Notes under the pieces: generated by a model
What the model was told of the DNA's origin: nothing
The model's input: only the letters and a program-made list of their open reading frames with translations
The model's database searches: none
In this document: positions 25,472-34,925 of the stretch, piece after piece
How the letters are laid out: each line of letters begins with the position of its first letter
How positions within the stretch are numbered: the first letter of the stretch is position 1
Assembly: GCA_963847345.1 (NCBI GenBank)
Contig: CAWJZU010000035.1
Coordinates: 1 to 64,000, forward strand
From: DATARH01 sp963847345
GTDB lineage: Bacteria > Pseudomonadota > Alphaproteobacteria > ATCC43930 > CGMCC-115725
Length of the DNA: 64,000 bases
Direction of reading: 5' to 3'
Translations under genes and position numbers: made by a program

Positions 25472-27187
25472 ATGCACGACATCGTCATCAGGGGCGGGAC
25501 GATAATCGATGGCACTGGCGCGCCGCGCTTTACCGGCGATGTCGCGATCGGCGGCGAGCGCATTGTCGCGGTCGGCGGCAAGGCCGGTCCGGCGCGGCGC
25601 GTCATCGAGGCCGACGGGCTGCTGGTCACGCCGGGCTGGGTCGATGTGCATACGCATTACGACGGGCAGGCAACCTGGGACCCGGTGCTTGCGCCGTCGT
25701 CATGGCATGGCGTCACGACGATCCTGTTCGGCAATTGTGGCGTCGGGTTCGCGCCGGTGCGCCCGGAGCACCGCAACGAGCTGATCGATCTGATGGAGGC
25801 GGTCGAGGACATACCCGGCACGGCGCTGTCGGAAGGGCTGAATTGGGATTGGGAGAGTTTTCCGCAATATCTCGATGCGCTGGCCCGCCTACCGCGCACG
25901 ATCGATGTCGCGGCGCAGATCCCGCACCATCCGCTGCGCGTCTATGTCATGGGCGAACGCGGCATCGGGCGCGAGGCAGCAACCCCGGAAGACATCGACA
26001 TGATGCGGCGATTGACCGAGGAGGCGCTCAGGGCCGGCGCGTTCGGGTTTACGACGTCGCGGACCTATTCGCACAAGACCAAGAGCGGCGATCTCGTCCC
26101 GGCGCACGGCGCCGAAGAAGCCGAGTTGACTGGCATCGGCCAGGCCATTGGCGCGGCCGGGGCCGGTGCTTTCGGCATGAACAGCGATTTCGAGGACGAG
26201 GCGCGCGAATTCGCCTGGATGACGCGGCTGTCTAAGGAAACGGGACGTCCGGTGTGGTTCCTGTTGACCGACCGGCCGACCGATCCGGAGCGCTGGCGAC
26301 GGCTGATGCGCGGCGTGCATCAGGCGCGGGCCGAGGGCGGACACATCACGGCGCAGGTTGCGGGGAGGCCGGTCGGGGTGATTCTCGGGCACAACACCTC
26401 GATGAACCCGTTCACGTTCCGCCCGGCCTATCGCGAATTAGACAATTTACCGGCAGGGGAGCGCTGGGCGCGGCTGCGCGATCCGGTGGTGCGCGCCCGC
26501 ATTCTCGCCGAGCCGCCCTCCGAGCGCGAACTCGCGAGGCAGGGGCAGTTCATCCGCTTTGTCGCGACGCGCTGGGACCGCATGTTCGTTATGGGCAGTC
26601 CGCCCGACTACGAGCCGACGGAGGACAAGAGCGTCGCCGCGATCGCAGCGCGGACGAACCACACGCCGGACGAGATCGCCTACGACTACCTGACCGAGGG
26701 GCCGGAAAATTTCCTATTCTTCCCGGTGGTGGGCTATGTGCAGGGCGATCACGAGCAGATCCGCGAGTTGCTGCTCGATCCGGCGACCTTGCTTGGCCTC
26801 AGCGACGGCGGCGCGCATTGCGGCCAGATCGTGGATGCCGGGCTGCCCTCGTACATGCTGGCGCATTGGGGGCGCGACCGCAGCCGCGGTCCCGGGATGA
26901 AGCTCGAACATCTGGTCCGGATGCAGAGCAGCGAGACCGCCGATTTCTTTGGCTTCCACGATCGCGGCCGGCTCAAGCCGGGTCTGCGCGCCGACGTCAA
27001 CCTGATCGATTTCGACCGGCTGCGCCTGCACCAGCCCGAGATCGTCCACGATCTGCCGGCCGGCGGCCGCCGTCTGGTGCAGCGGGTCGACGGCTACCGC
27101 GCGACCTTGGTTGCCGGCGCGCCGATTTTTGAGAACGGCGAGGACACCGGTGCCCGCCCGGGACGCCTCGTTCGCAACCGGCGGTAG
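25472..27187 (+). CDS. D-aminoacylase-like amidohydrolase
   Basis: An intact 571-residue amidohydrolase-superfamily enzyme of the N-acyl-D-amino-acid deacylase branch. It shows the N-terminal metal motif VDVHTHYDGQATWDP, the D-aminoacylase hallmark LFGNCGVGFAPVRPEH and EDIPGTALSEGLNWDWESFP. Downstream are GHNTSMNPFTF, the C-terminal SDGGAHCGQIVD (metal/catalytic Asp region) and FGFHDRGRLKPGLRADVNLI. Cytoplasmic zinc hydrolases of this type cleave N-acyl-D-amino acids, but many homologues act on other cyclic or acyl amides. The substrate is not assigned. Confidence 0.9.
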   Translation: MHDIVIRGGTIIDGTGAPRFTGDVAIGGERIVAVGGKAGPARRVIEADGLLVTPGWVDVHTHYDGQATWDPVLAPSSWHGVTTILFGNCGVGFAPVRPEHRNELIDLMEAVEDIPGTALSEGLNWDWESFPQYLDALARLPRTIDVAAQIPHHPLRVYVMGERGIGREAATPEDIDMMRRLTEEALRAGAFGFTTSRTYSHKTKSGDLVPAHGAEEAELTGIGQAIGAAGAGAFGMNSDFEDEAREFAWMTRLSKETGRPVWFLLTDRPTDPERWRRLMRGVHQARAEGGHITAQVAGRPVGVILGHNTSMNPFTFRPAYRELDNLPAGERWARLRDPVVRARILAEPPSERELARQGQFIRFVATRWDRMFVMGSPPDYEPTEDKSVAAIAARTNHTPDEIAYDYLTEGPENFLFFPVVGYVQGDHEQIRELLLDPATLLGLSDGGAHCGQIVDAGLPSYMLAHWGRDRSRGPGMKLEHLVRMQSSETADFFGFHDRGRLKPGLRADVNLIDFDRLRLHQPEIVHDLPAGGRRLVQRVDGYRATLVAGAPIFENGEDTGARPGRLVRNRR

Positions 27188-27259
27188 CCGACGCCGCTTA
27201 GCAGAGGCCACCGAGCGTCTTATCTGTAAGCCTGAGGCTTGGGACCAGAGAGACGCTCG

Positions 27260-27460
27260 ATGGCCGTGATGCTCTCGAAGACATATGAAGCCTTCATCGC
27301 TGCCGGCGCGCCGGAGGAGAAAGCGCGTGCGGCGGCTGAGGAATTGGCCGAGTATGAGCGCCGCTTCGCGAAAATCGAGACGGATTTGGCCGTCATCAAA
27401 TGGATGCTGGGGATCGTGATCGCCGGTGTTGCGTCGCTGGTGATTAAAGCCTTCGCCTGA
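27260..27460 (+). CDS. Small tail-anchored coiled-coil protein (66 aa)
   Basis: A short protein beginning MAVMLSKTYEAFIAAGAPEE, followed by a charged helix (KARAAAEELAEYERRFAKIE) and a C-terminal transmembrane helix (WMLGIVIAGVASLVIKAF). This layout resembles small DUF1640-like coiled-coil membrane proteins. ATG 27260 is chosen over an upstream in-frame ATG because conserved-looking sequence starts there. It lies 10 bases before the rhodanese gene, probably in one transcript. The function is unknown. Confidence 0.65.
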   Translation: MAVMLSKTYEAFIAAGAPEEKARAAAEELAEYERRFAKIETDLAVIKWMLGIVIAGVASLVIKAFA

Positions 27461-27470
27461 GGAAACGAAT

Positions 27471-29063
27471 ATGCCGAACCATACCCAGGTCGATGTCGCA
27501 ACTTTGCGAGGCTGGCTCGGCGATGGGGGCGAGATCGCGTTTCTCGATGTCCGCGAGGAAGGGCAGCACGGCGCCGGGCATCCGCTGCTGGCGGTCAACT
27601 TGCCGTATAGCCGGCTTGAGATCGATATCAGTCGGCTCGTGCCGCGTCGCGGCTGCCGGATCGTGCTGATCGACGACGGCAATGGCGTCGCCGATCGGGC
27701 AGCGCGTCGGCTGGATGGCGTGGGGTATTCGGCGCTGCATGTCGTAAAGGGCGGCGTGGCGTCCTGGGAGGCGGCGGGCCATCCGCTGTTTCCGAGCACC
27801 AACGTGCCGAGCAAGGCCTTTGCCGAAATCATCGAGATCGACCGGCATACGCCGCATGTCACTCCGGCCGAACTTGACCGGATCAGGCGCGAGGGAACAA
27901 AGGTTGCGGTGCTCGACAGCCGCACGGTCGAGGAGTTCAACCGCTTTCATGTTCCGGGCGCGGTGACTTGCCCCGGCGCCGAGCTGGTGCATCGGTTCAA
28001 AGATCTGGTGCCCGATCCGGATACACTGGTCGTCGTGTCCTGCGCCGGTCGCACCCGCAGCATCATCGGCGCGCAGTCGCTGATCAACGCCAGGGTGTCG
28101 AACCGCGTCGTCTCGCTGGAAGGCGGCACCCAGGCCTGGCGGCTGCAGGGTCTGGATCTGGAGCGCGACACGCGCGCCTCGCTCGCCCCGGTCAGCGCCG
28201 CGGCGGCCGAAGCGGCGCGGCGGCTGGCGGATGATGTCGCGCGACGATACGGCGTGCGGCGGATCGACCGCGCGACGCTGGATAACTGGCTTGGCGAGAG
28301 CGCGACGCGGGCGACCTATTTACTCGACGTGCGCACGCCGGATGAATACGCAGCGGGCCATTTGCCGGGATCGGTGTCGGCCGAAGGCGGCCAGCTGGTG
28401 CAGGCGGTCGACCGCTGGGTCGGGATCCGCGGTGCCCGCCTCGTGCTGGTAGACGACACCGGCACGCGCGCGATCATGTCTGCGCATTGGCTGCAACAGA
28501 TGGGGTGGGATGTCACCGTGCTTGACCGGGCGTTTGACGGCCAGACCCTCGAAACCGGCGTGCCCGAACCGAACCCAATTCTGCCTGACGTGCCGGTGAT
28601 TGGCGCGGCCGAGGCGGCGCATTGGATCAACGAGGGCGATGCCGCCTCAGTCGCGATCATGCCGAGCGGCGAATATCGCCATGGGCATCCCGAGGACGCC
28701 ATATGGGCGATCCGCCCGCGTCTTGACCGCCTGCCCGATACCGTGTTGCGTGCCCGTCGGATTGTTGTGTTCGCGGACGATCCGACGGTTGGTGCGCTGG
28801 CCGCCGCCGATCTCTCGGACATCGCCGCCGGGGCGGTCGCGCTGGTCCAGGGCGGGGTCGAAGGCTGGCGTGCCGCAGGACATCTCTTCGCGGCCTCGCC
28901 CGACGATCCGCAGGACGCCGACCGGATCGACTACGTCTTCTGGAACCACGATCGCCATGCCGGTAACCAGGAGGCGATGCGGGCGTATCTGCGCTGGGAG
29001 ACCGAGCTGCCCGGCGAGATTACGCGGGACGGTCTTGCCGGATTCCGCCTCGCGGCAGGTTGA
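27471..29063 (+). CDS. Four-domain rhodanese-like protein
   Basis: A 530-residue protein with four consecutive rhodanese modules: about 5-105, 120-235, 265-365 and 375-470. Each shows the DVR/DSR and GA/GS-type signatures (LDVREEGQHGAGHPL; LDSRTVEEFNRFHVPGA; LDVRTPDEYAAGHLPGS). Only domain 2 has the catalytic cysteine (Cys191, VVSCAGRTRSIIGAQ). The equivalent loops of domains 1, 3 and 4 read DDGNGVADRA, DDTGTRAIMS and DDPTVGALAA, with Asp where Cys is expected. A single active site with three structural domains is implied. The sulfur acceptor is unknown. There is no signal peptide. Confidence 0.9.
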   Translation: MPNHTQVDVATLRGWLGDGGEIAFLDVREEGQHGAGHPLLAVNLPYSRLEIDISRLVPRRGCRIVLIDDGNGVADRAARRLDGVGYSALHVVKGGVASWEAAGHPLFPSTNVPSKAFAEIIEIDRHTPHVTPAELDRIRREGTKVAVLDSRTVEEFNRFHVPGAVTCPGAELVHRFKDLVPDPDTLVVVSCAGRTRSIIGAQSLINARVSNRVVSLEGGTQAWRLQGLDLERDTRASLAPVSAAAAEAARRLADDVARRYGVRRIDRATLDNWLGESATRATYLLDVRTPDEYAAGHLPGSVSAEGGQLVQAVDRWVGIRGARLVLVDDTGTRAIMSAHWLQQMGWDVTVLDRAFDGQTLETGVPEPNPILPDVPVIGAAEAAHWINEGDAASVAIMPSGEYRHGHPEDAIWAIRPRLDRLPDTVLRARRIVVFADDPTVGALAAADLSDIAAGAVALVQGGVEGWRAAGHLFAASPDDPQDADRIDYVFWNHDRHAGNQEAMRAYLRWETELPGEITRDGLAGFRLAAG

Positions 29064-29108
29064 TCTGGATCAGGGCGCGGGAGCGGCCGGGCATGTCTGC
29101 TCGGCCCC

Positions 29109-29330
29109 ATGGATGCGGAGATCGGCGAGCTGATCGAGAATGCCGCGCGCTGCTATCGGCTGGCGGCGTATTGTACCGACCAAACGGTAGCCGGGCGGCT
29201 TCTTGAATTGGCCCAGGAATACTGCGATAGGGCGGTGGCGCTCGGCGCTGACCCGAATACCCTGCCGCGGCCGGGCGGCTACTACAACCCGGCACTGCAC
29301 TCGCCGCTCCGCCCGGGGAGCGGGCGGTAG
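29109..29330 (+). CDS. Small hypothetical helical protein (73 aa)
   Basis: A 73-residue protein with a two-helix pattern (MDAEIGELIENAARCYRLAA; RLLELAQEYCDRAVALGADP) and a Gly/Pro-rich tail. Small proteins of this shape are common and uncharacterised in alphaproteobacteria. It follows the rhodanese gene in the same direction after about 45 bases. No motif supports a function. Confidence 0.5.
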   Translation: MDAEIGELIENAARCYRLAAYCTDQTVAGRLLELAQEYCDRAVALGADPNTLPRPGGYYNPALHSPLRPGSGR

Positions 29331-29425
29331 TCGCGTTCTCCGGTCACAACACATTCCGTGCAACGATCGCGCCGGATGTGCGATGCTCCGGGCGGCTGAA
29401 CTCGGTCAATCCGGAGGGGAAGACG

Positions 29426-29639
29426 ATGTCCGAGCCGATGTCACCCGAGCGATTTCGCGCTGTTTGCCGGGCGCGCCGGTCTCGACGCGGCGAAGATCGG
29501 GGCCGAGCGGTTCGAGGAGCTGCGGCAGGGTACTCGTTTTCTCGATCGGTTCCGCGGCAGCGTGCGCCGTAGCCGCGGCGGAAAACTGCGCGATCGCGCC
29601 GCCGAGCCGGCGCATATCTTTGTCCACCCGAAGCCCTGA
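29426..29639 (+). CDS. Small amidase-partner protein, GatC/AtzG-like (one frameshift)
   Basis: Corrected for one extra base near 29447, this encodes about 70 residues: MSEPMSPE, then FALFAGRAGLDAAKIGAERF, EELRQGTRFLDRFRGSV, and AEPAHIFVHPKP at the end. The layout (two helices, then an AHxF-type tail) resembles small GatC/AtzG-like partners encoded just before amidase-signature enzymes. It has a good ribosome site (GGAGGGGA) and ends 10 bases before the amidase start. The partner role is inferred from position and shape. Confidence 0.55.
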
Positions 29640-29649
29640 GGGCGAAGCG

Positions 29650-31098
29650 ATGGACCCGACGCAACTCTCGGCCGCCGAAGCCGGCCGCGCAATTGCCACC
29701 GGCAGCCTGTCGCCGGTCGCGCTGATCGAGGCCTATCTCGACCGAATCGCCACGCTCGACGGCGAACTGCACGCCTACGTGTTGGTGTTGCGCGACGAGG
29801 CGCTGGAGGCGGCGCGCGCCGCCGAGCGCGAGATCCGCGACGGTAGAGCGCGCGGACCGCTGCACGGCGTCCCGATCGGTCTGAAGGACATCTACAAGAC
29901 GAAAGGCATCCGCACGACCGCCGGGTCGCGCGTGTATCTCGACCATGTGCCGGACGAGGACGCTGAGAGCTGGGTGCGGCTGCGCGACGCCGGCATGATC
30001 CTGCTCGGCAAGCAGGAGACACACGAATTCGCGATCGGCGGCCCCGATTTCACATTGCCGTTCCCACCGGCGCGCAATCCGTGGAATACGGCGCACTATC
30101 CGGCCGGTTCGTCGAGCGGCACAGCGGCGGCGGTGGGCGCGCATCTGTGCGCCGCCGGCATGGGGTCGGATACGGGTGGCTCGATCCGCGGCCCGGCCGC
30201 GTATTGCGGGCTGATCGGGCTGAAGCCGACCTACGGAAGGGTCAGCCGTCGCGGCGTCTTTCCGCTGTCCTACACGCTCGACCATTGCGGGCCGCTGACC
30301 CGCACGGTCGAGGATTGCGCGCTGATGCTGCAGGCGCTGGCCGCCTACGATCCGCTCGATCCGGCCTCGGCTGACGTGCCTGTTCCCGATTACCGCGCCG
30401 CGCTCGCCGACAAGCGGCTCGACGGCATGACGATCGGTGTGATCCGCCACTGGCATGAGCAGGATGCGGTCGCCGGGTTCGGTCCGGAGAGCGCGCCGTC
30501 GCCGACCTATGTCGCTGCGTTCGATGCGGCCTGTCGCATGCTGGAGCGCCTCGGGGCCAGGCTGGTCGATCAACGGGTGTCGCCGCTGCTTGATTTCGCG
30601 GATGCCAACCGGGTTATCATGATGGCTGAAGCCTATGCGCTGCACGAGAGCGATTTCCGCGAGCGGCCGCATCTGTTCGGGCGGCACATGTTCGCGCGGA
30701 TCGGGCTGGGCGCGTTTCTCTCGGCGACGGATTACATCGAGGCCGTCCGCCAGCGCCGTGAATTATGCTTGGAAATCGGTGAGGCGCTTGCCGGTGTCGA
30801 TGCGATCGTGTCTGCCAACGCCACGGGTCCGGCGCCGCGCATCGACGCGGTCGGGACCTATGCGACGTTCGAGCGCGCGTCCTACACGGCGCCGTACAAC
30901 ATCACCGGACTACCGGCGATGTCGGTGCCGATCGGGTTCGAGAACGGGCTGCCGCTGGCGTTCCAGATCGCCGCGAAGCCGTTCGATGAGGCCGCCGTGC
31001 TGCGCGTTGGCCATGCCTTCGAGCAGGCCAGCGAGTTTCGCCTGACAAGGCCGCCGATCTCGGCGCCGCTGCCTGGCGTTTCTCCGGAGCGCGCGTAG
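29650..31098 (+). CDS. Amidase-signature family amidase
   Basis: An intact 482-residue amidase-signature enzyme with the Ser-cisSer-Lys apparatus. Lys79 lies in GVPIGLKDIYKT, the cis-Ser in YPAGSSSGTAAAVGAHL and the nucleophile Ser178 in GSDTGGSIRGPAAYCGLIG. The rest of the fold is complete through the C-terminal PFDEAAVLRVGHAFEQASEF. ATG 29650 follows a gagggcga site, 10 bases after the small partner gene. Such enzymes hydrolyse carboxamides in the cytoplasm; GatA is unlikely without gatB here. The substrate is unknown. Confidence 0.9.
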   Translation: MDPTQLSAAEAGRAIATGSLSPVALIEAYLDRIATLDGELHAYVLVLRDEALEAARAAEREIRDGRARGPLHGVPIGLKDIYKTKGIRTTAGSRVYLDHVPDEDAESWVRLRDAGMILLGKQETHEFAIGGPDFTLPFPPARNPWNTAHYPAGSSSGTAAAVGAHLCAAGMGSDTGGSIRGPAAYCGLIGLKPTYGRVSRRGVFPLSYTLDHCGPLTRTVEDCALMLQALAAYDPLDPASADVPVPDYRAALADKRLDGMTIGVIRHWHEQDAVAGFGPESAPSPTYVAAFDAACRMLERLGARLVDQRVSPLLDFADANRVIMMAEAYALHESDFRERPHLFGRHMFARIGLGAFLSATDYIEAVRQRRELCLEIGEALAGVDAIVSANATGPAPRIDAVGTYATFERASYTAPYNITGLPAMSVPIGFENGLPLAFQIAAKPFDEAAVLRVGHAFEQASEFRLTRPPISAPLPGVSPERA

Positions 31099-31515
31099 CG
31101 GTTGCGAATTGGCATCGTTCCGTGTCGGTTCGCGACGGCGCATGACCGAAGATGACAGAAAATGACCGGAGCGGGAACCAAGCGGCAATTTCGGCGTTTA
31201 ATGGGCAGCTGTCTGCGACGGCGCGGTCCTGGACCGTGCGGGGAAGGGGTCGTAGCCGAACCTTGTCCCACTTGCGTACAAAATTCCGCGCGGCGGAATG
31301 TATGGCGCGGCCCCGATGCTGATCCCGGGCAAGTGCATCGGGGCGTAGTCCGAGAATATCGGGTCGCAGATCGCGGTTGCGGTGTCGGATGCCGCCGGTC
31401 ACGGGCAGGGTCTTTCGGCCCACCCTGATCGGCGGCAGTTCCATGCGGCAGACCCGTTCCCGGGCGCGCTGTGATCAGCCGCGGACTTACGGGCGCAATC
31501 ACAGGGGGCGGGACA
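31099..31515. other. Intergenic leader of the glucan/trehalose cluster
   Basis: No convincing gene. The stretch contains the palindrome at 31283-31299 and probably the promoter of the seven-gene cluster; I could not place clear -35/-10 boxes. Confidence 0.5.
31283..31299. promoter_or_regulatory. Perfect 7-3-7 palindrome, candidate operator
   Basis: ATTCCGC-GCG-GCGGAAT is a perfect inverted repeat about 220 bases before the GlgE start, in the only long leader of the cluster. The size and symmetry fit a dimeric regulator site, but the regulator is unknown and a simple hairpin is possible. Confidence 0.4.
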
Positions 31516-34500
31516 ATGAGGGAAGGGCTGCGCATCTACAATCTGTTTCCGACCCTCGCCGGGTCGATTGCGGAGTGGTCGGCGCAGCTGCCGCGGATTT
31601 CCGCGATGGGGTTCAACGCGGTCTACGTCAACCCGTTTCACTATCCGGGCTTCTCCGGCAGCCTTTACGCGGTCAAGGATTACTATCGCCTGAACCCGCG
31701 CTTTCGCGGCAACGCGCGCAGGTCCGATGGTGATGTGCTGCGCGGTTTTACGAAGGCGGCGGCGGGACACGGACTGCGCGTCATCATGGACCTCGTCGTC
31801 AATCACACGGCGAAGGACAGCGAGCTGGCGGTGCGCCGGCCGCAATGGTTTGCCCGCGATGCAACAGGCGAAATTCAGTCGCCGTTCGCGGTCGATCCCG
31901 ACGATCCGGAAAAGAAGACCGTGTGGGGCGATCTCGCCGAACTCGACTACCGGCTGCCGCAGCGCGACGAGATCGTGGCGTATTTCGAGGAATTGGTGCG
32001 CCATTATATCGGGCTCGGGTTCCGCGGCTTCCGCTGCGACGCGGCGTACAAGGTACCCGCCGCGGTATGGCGGCGGCTGGTCGATACCGCAAAGGCGTGT
32101 GATCCGGACGTCGTGTTTTGCGCCGAGAATCTCGGGGCGCGCGAGGAGGAGGTGCTGGCGCTGGGGGAAGCCGGCTTCGACTATTTGTTCAACAGCCTCA
32201 AATGGTGGGATTTTGAGAGCCCGTGGCTGCTCGATCAGTATGAGAAATTCCGCCATATCGCGCCGTCGATCGCGTTTCCCGAGAGCCATGACACCGAGCG
32301 GCTCGTCACCGAACTGCTGGCGGCCGGTTTCCCCGAGGGCCAGATCGAGACGCGCTATCGGCAGGCCTATGCGCTATCGGCGGCGTTCTCCGCCGGCGTC
32401 ATGATGCCGATGGGGTTTGAGTTCGGTTGGGCGCGGCGCATTTCGGTCGTGCCGAACGGCGAGGAGAACCAGGTGGAGCCGGCGCGGTTCGACCTGCAAT
32501 CGTTTATCGCCGCCGTCAACCGCATGAAGGCGTCGATCCCGGCTCTCAACGAGGAGGGGCCGCAGCGCCGCCTGTCGCCGCCCGACGATCCGCTTCTCGT
32601 GCTGCTGCGCCGGACCGAGAGCGGCCCCGGCAGTAACGGCGACCGCGCGCTTGTACTGGTCAACACGCAGGAGCGCGAGCCGCGCGACGTGGTTCTGCAG
32701 GGGTTGCTGTCGGCGGCAGGGCTGGGCCAGCTTGAGGGTCCTCTCGTGCTTGCCGACGCGCTGGTCGACGATGCCTTGGGGGAGGGCGAGACGAAGCCGG
32801 TGCCGGCGCGTTTCCGCGTCGCGCCGCTCGATGTGCGCGTGCTGCACGCGGCGCCTCGTCCAGTGCGGCTTGTCCCGATCGCGCCGTGCCCGGATGTCGG
32901 GCGCGATCCCGGCCATCGCCCGGAATGGCGACCCGAGGCGCGCATTCTAATCGAGGATGTCTGGCCCGAGATCGATGGCGGCCGCTATCCGATCAAGCGG
33001 GTCGTCGGCGACGAGGTCACGGTCTGGGCCGATATTTTCCGCGACGGCCACGACAAGATCGCGGCGGTCCTCAAATACGCCTTCGAGGGCGAGGCCAAGG
33101 GCGAGAATTGGCGCGAGGCGCCGTTCGCGTTCTTCGACAATGACCGCTGGGTGGCGCGCTTCCGGCCCGATCGGGTCGGATGCTGGCGGTACACGATCGA
33201 GGCCTGGACCGACCATTTCGAGTAGCTGGCGCGCCGATCTGCTCAAGAAGCAGGAGGCCGGGCAGAACATCGCGCTCGAACTGGTCGAGGGCGGGCGGCT
33301 AGTCGAGGAGGCGATCGAGCATGCCGAGCGGCGACGACAAGGCGCGGCTGCGAGCGATCGCCAAGGAATTCGCCGGGCGCCGATACGGAAGGGCGGGCGG
33401 CGCTGATGCTGTCCGACGAGCTGCGCGGGCTGATGGCGCGCGCCGACCATCGGCCCGATGCGGTGCGTTATCCGCGCGAGCTGGAAGATCGTCGTCGATC
33501 GGGTCGAGGCGCGGTTCGCAGCGTGGTACGAGATGTTTCCGCGCAGCCAGGGAACCGACCCGAACAAGAGCGCGACGTTCGACGACATGATCGCGCGGCT
33601 CGACGAGATCGCCGGGCTCGGTTTCGATGTCGTGTACCTCGCGCCGATCCACCCGATCGGCCGCGATCAACCGCAAGGGCAAAGACAACAACACCGTCGC
33701 GCAGCCGGGCGACCCGGGCAGCCCGTACGCGATCGGCGCCGAGGAGGGTGGGCACGATGCGGTCCACCCCGATCTCGGCACGCTGGCCGATTTCCGCCGC
33801 TTTGTCGTCGCCTGCGCCGAGCGCGGTATGGAGGTCGCGCTCGATTTCGCGATTCAGTGCGCTCCGGATCACCCGTGGGTGCGCGAGCACAAGAACTGGT
33901 TCCAGTACCGTCCCGACGGCTCGATCAAATTCGCCGAGAACCCGCCTAAGAAATACGAAGACATCGTCAACGTTGATTTCTACAACCCGGATCACGAGGG
34001 GCTGTGGCGCGAGTTGCGGGACATAGTGCTGTTTTGGGTGGACCAGGGCGTGCGCACGTTCCGCGTCGACAACCCGCATACGAAGCCGGTGCCGTTCTGG
34101 GAATGGATGATTCGCGAGGTCAGGGCGCGCTGCCCGGACGCGGTGTTCCTCGCCGAGGCGTTCACCCGACCGAAGATGATGCGGGCGCTCGCCAAGGCCG
34201 GGTTCACCCAATCCTATACATATTTCACCTGGCGCAACACGAAAGGTGAGCTGACCGAATACCTGACCGAGCTGACGCAGGGAGCGGCAAAAGAGTATTT
34301 CCGGCCGAATTTCTTCGCCAATACGCCCGACATTCTGCCCGTGTATCTGCAGGAGGGCGGGCGTGCGGCGTTCCGCATCAGGCTCGCGCTCGCCGGCACG
34401 CTGTCGCCGTGCTACGGCATCTACAACGGGTTCGAATTGTGCGAGAACTCGCCAATCCAGGGCCGCGAGGAGTACATCCACTCCGAGAAATACGAATACA

Positions 34501-34886
34501 AGGTGTGGGACTGGGACCGCCCCGGCAACATCAAGCGCGACGTCGCGATCCTGAACCGATTCCGGCGCGACAACCCGGCCTTGCACGAGTTGAGCAATTT
34601 GCGGTTTCTGGATTGTCCCGACCCAAACATCCTAGCGTACGCGAAAGTATCGGCGGACGGCGGCAACGTCGTGGTTGCGGTCGTCAACCTCGATCCACAT
34701 GGCGTGCATGGCGGCCACATCACTCTGCCGCTGCATGAGTGGGGAATCGATCCCGGCCAGGAATTTTGGCTGGAAGAAGCGTTTACCGGGGATGTCGTGT
34801 CCTGGCGCGGCGATCGGCAGCACCTTGTTCTCGACCCGCAGATCAATCCAGCGCTGCTGTACCGGGTGATTCCGGCGAGCGGGTGA
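31516..34886 (+). CDS. glgE: GH13 domain fused to GlgE maltosyltransferase (five frameshifts)
   Basis: Corrected, a protein of about 1,120 residues. The N-terminal half (about 1-460) is a GH13 hydrolase-like domain with an apparently complete triad: Asp in RGFRCDAAYKV, Glu in VVFCAENLGA, Asp in PESHDTERLV. The second half is GlgE, which adds maltosyl units from maltose-1-phosphate to alpha-1,4-glucan. Its maltotransferase N domain (RILIEDVWPEIDGGRYPIKR) is followed by NRKGKDNNTVAQPGDPGSP, the nucleophile in FRVDNPHTKPVPFWEW and the acid in VFLAEAFTRPKMM. A stop at 33223-33225 and four further slips fall between 33220 and 33670, each a one-base event. ATG 31516 follows a G-rich ribosome site. 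Confidence 0.85.
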
Positions 34887-34925
34887 GGGGCTGAGCGAGA
34901 GATTACAGCTGAGGAGGCTTAGGAA

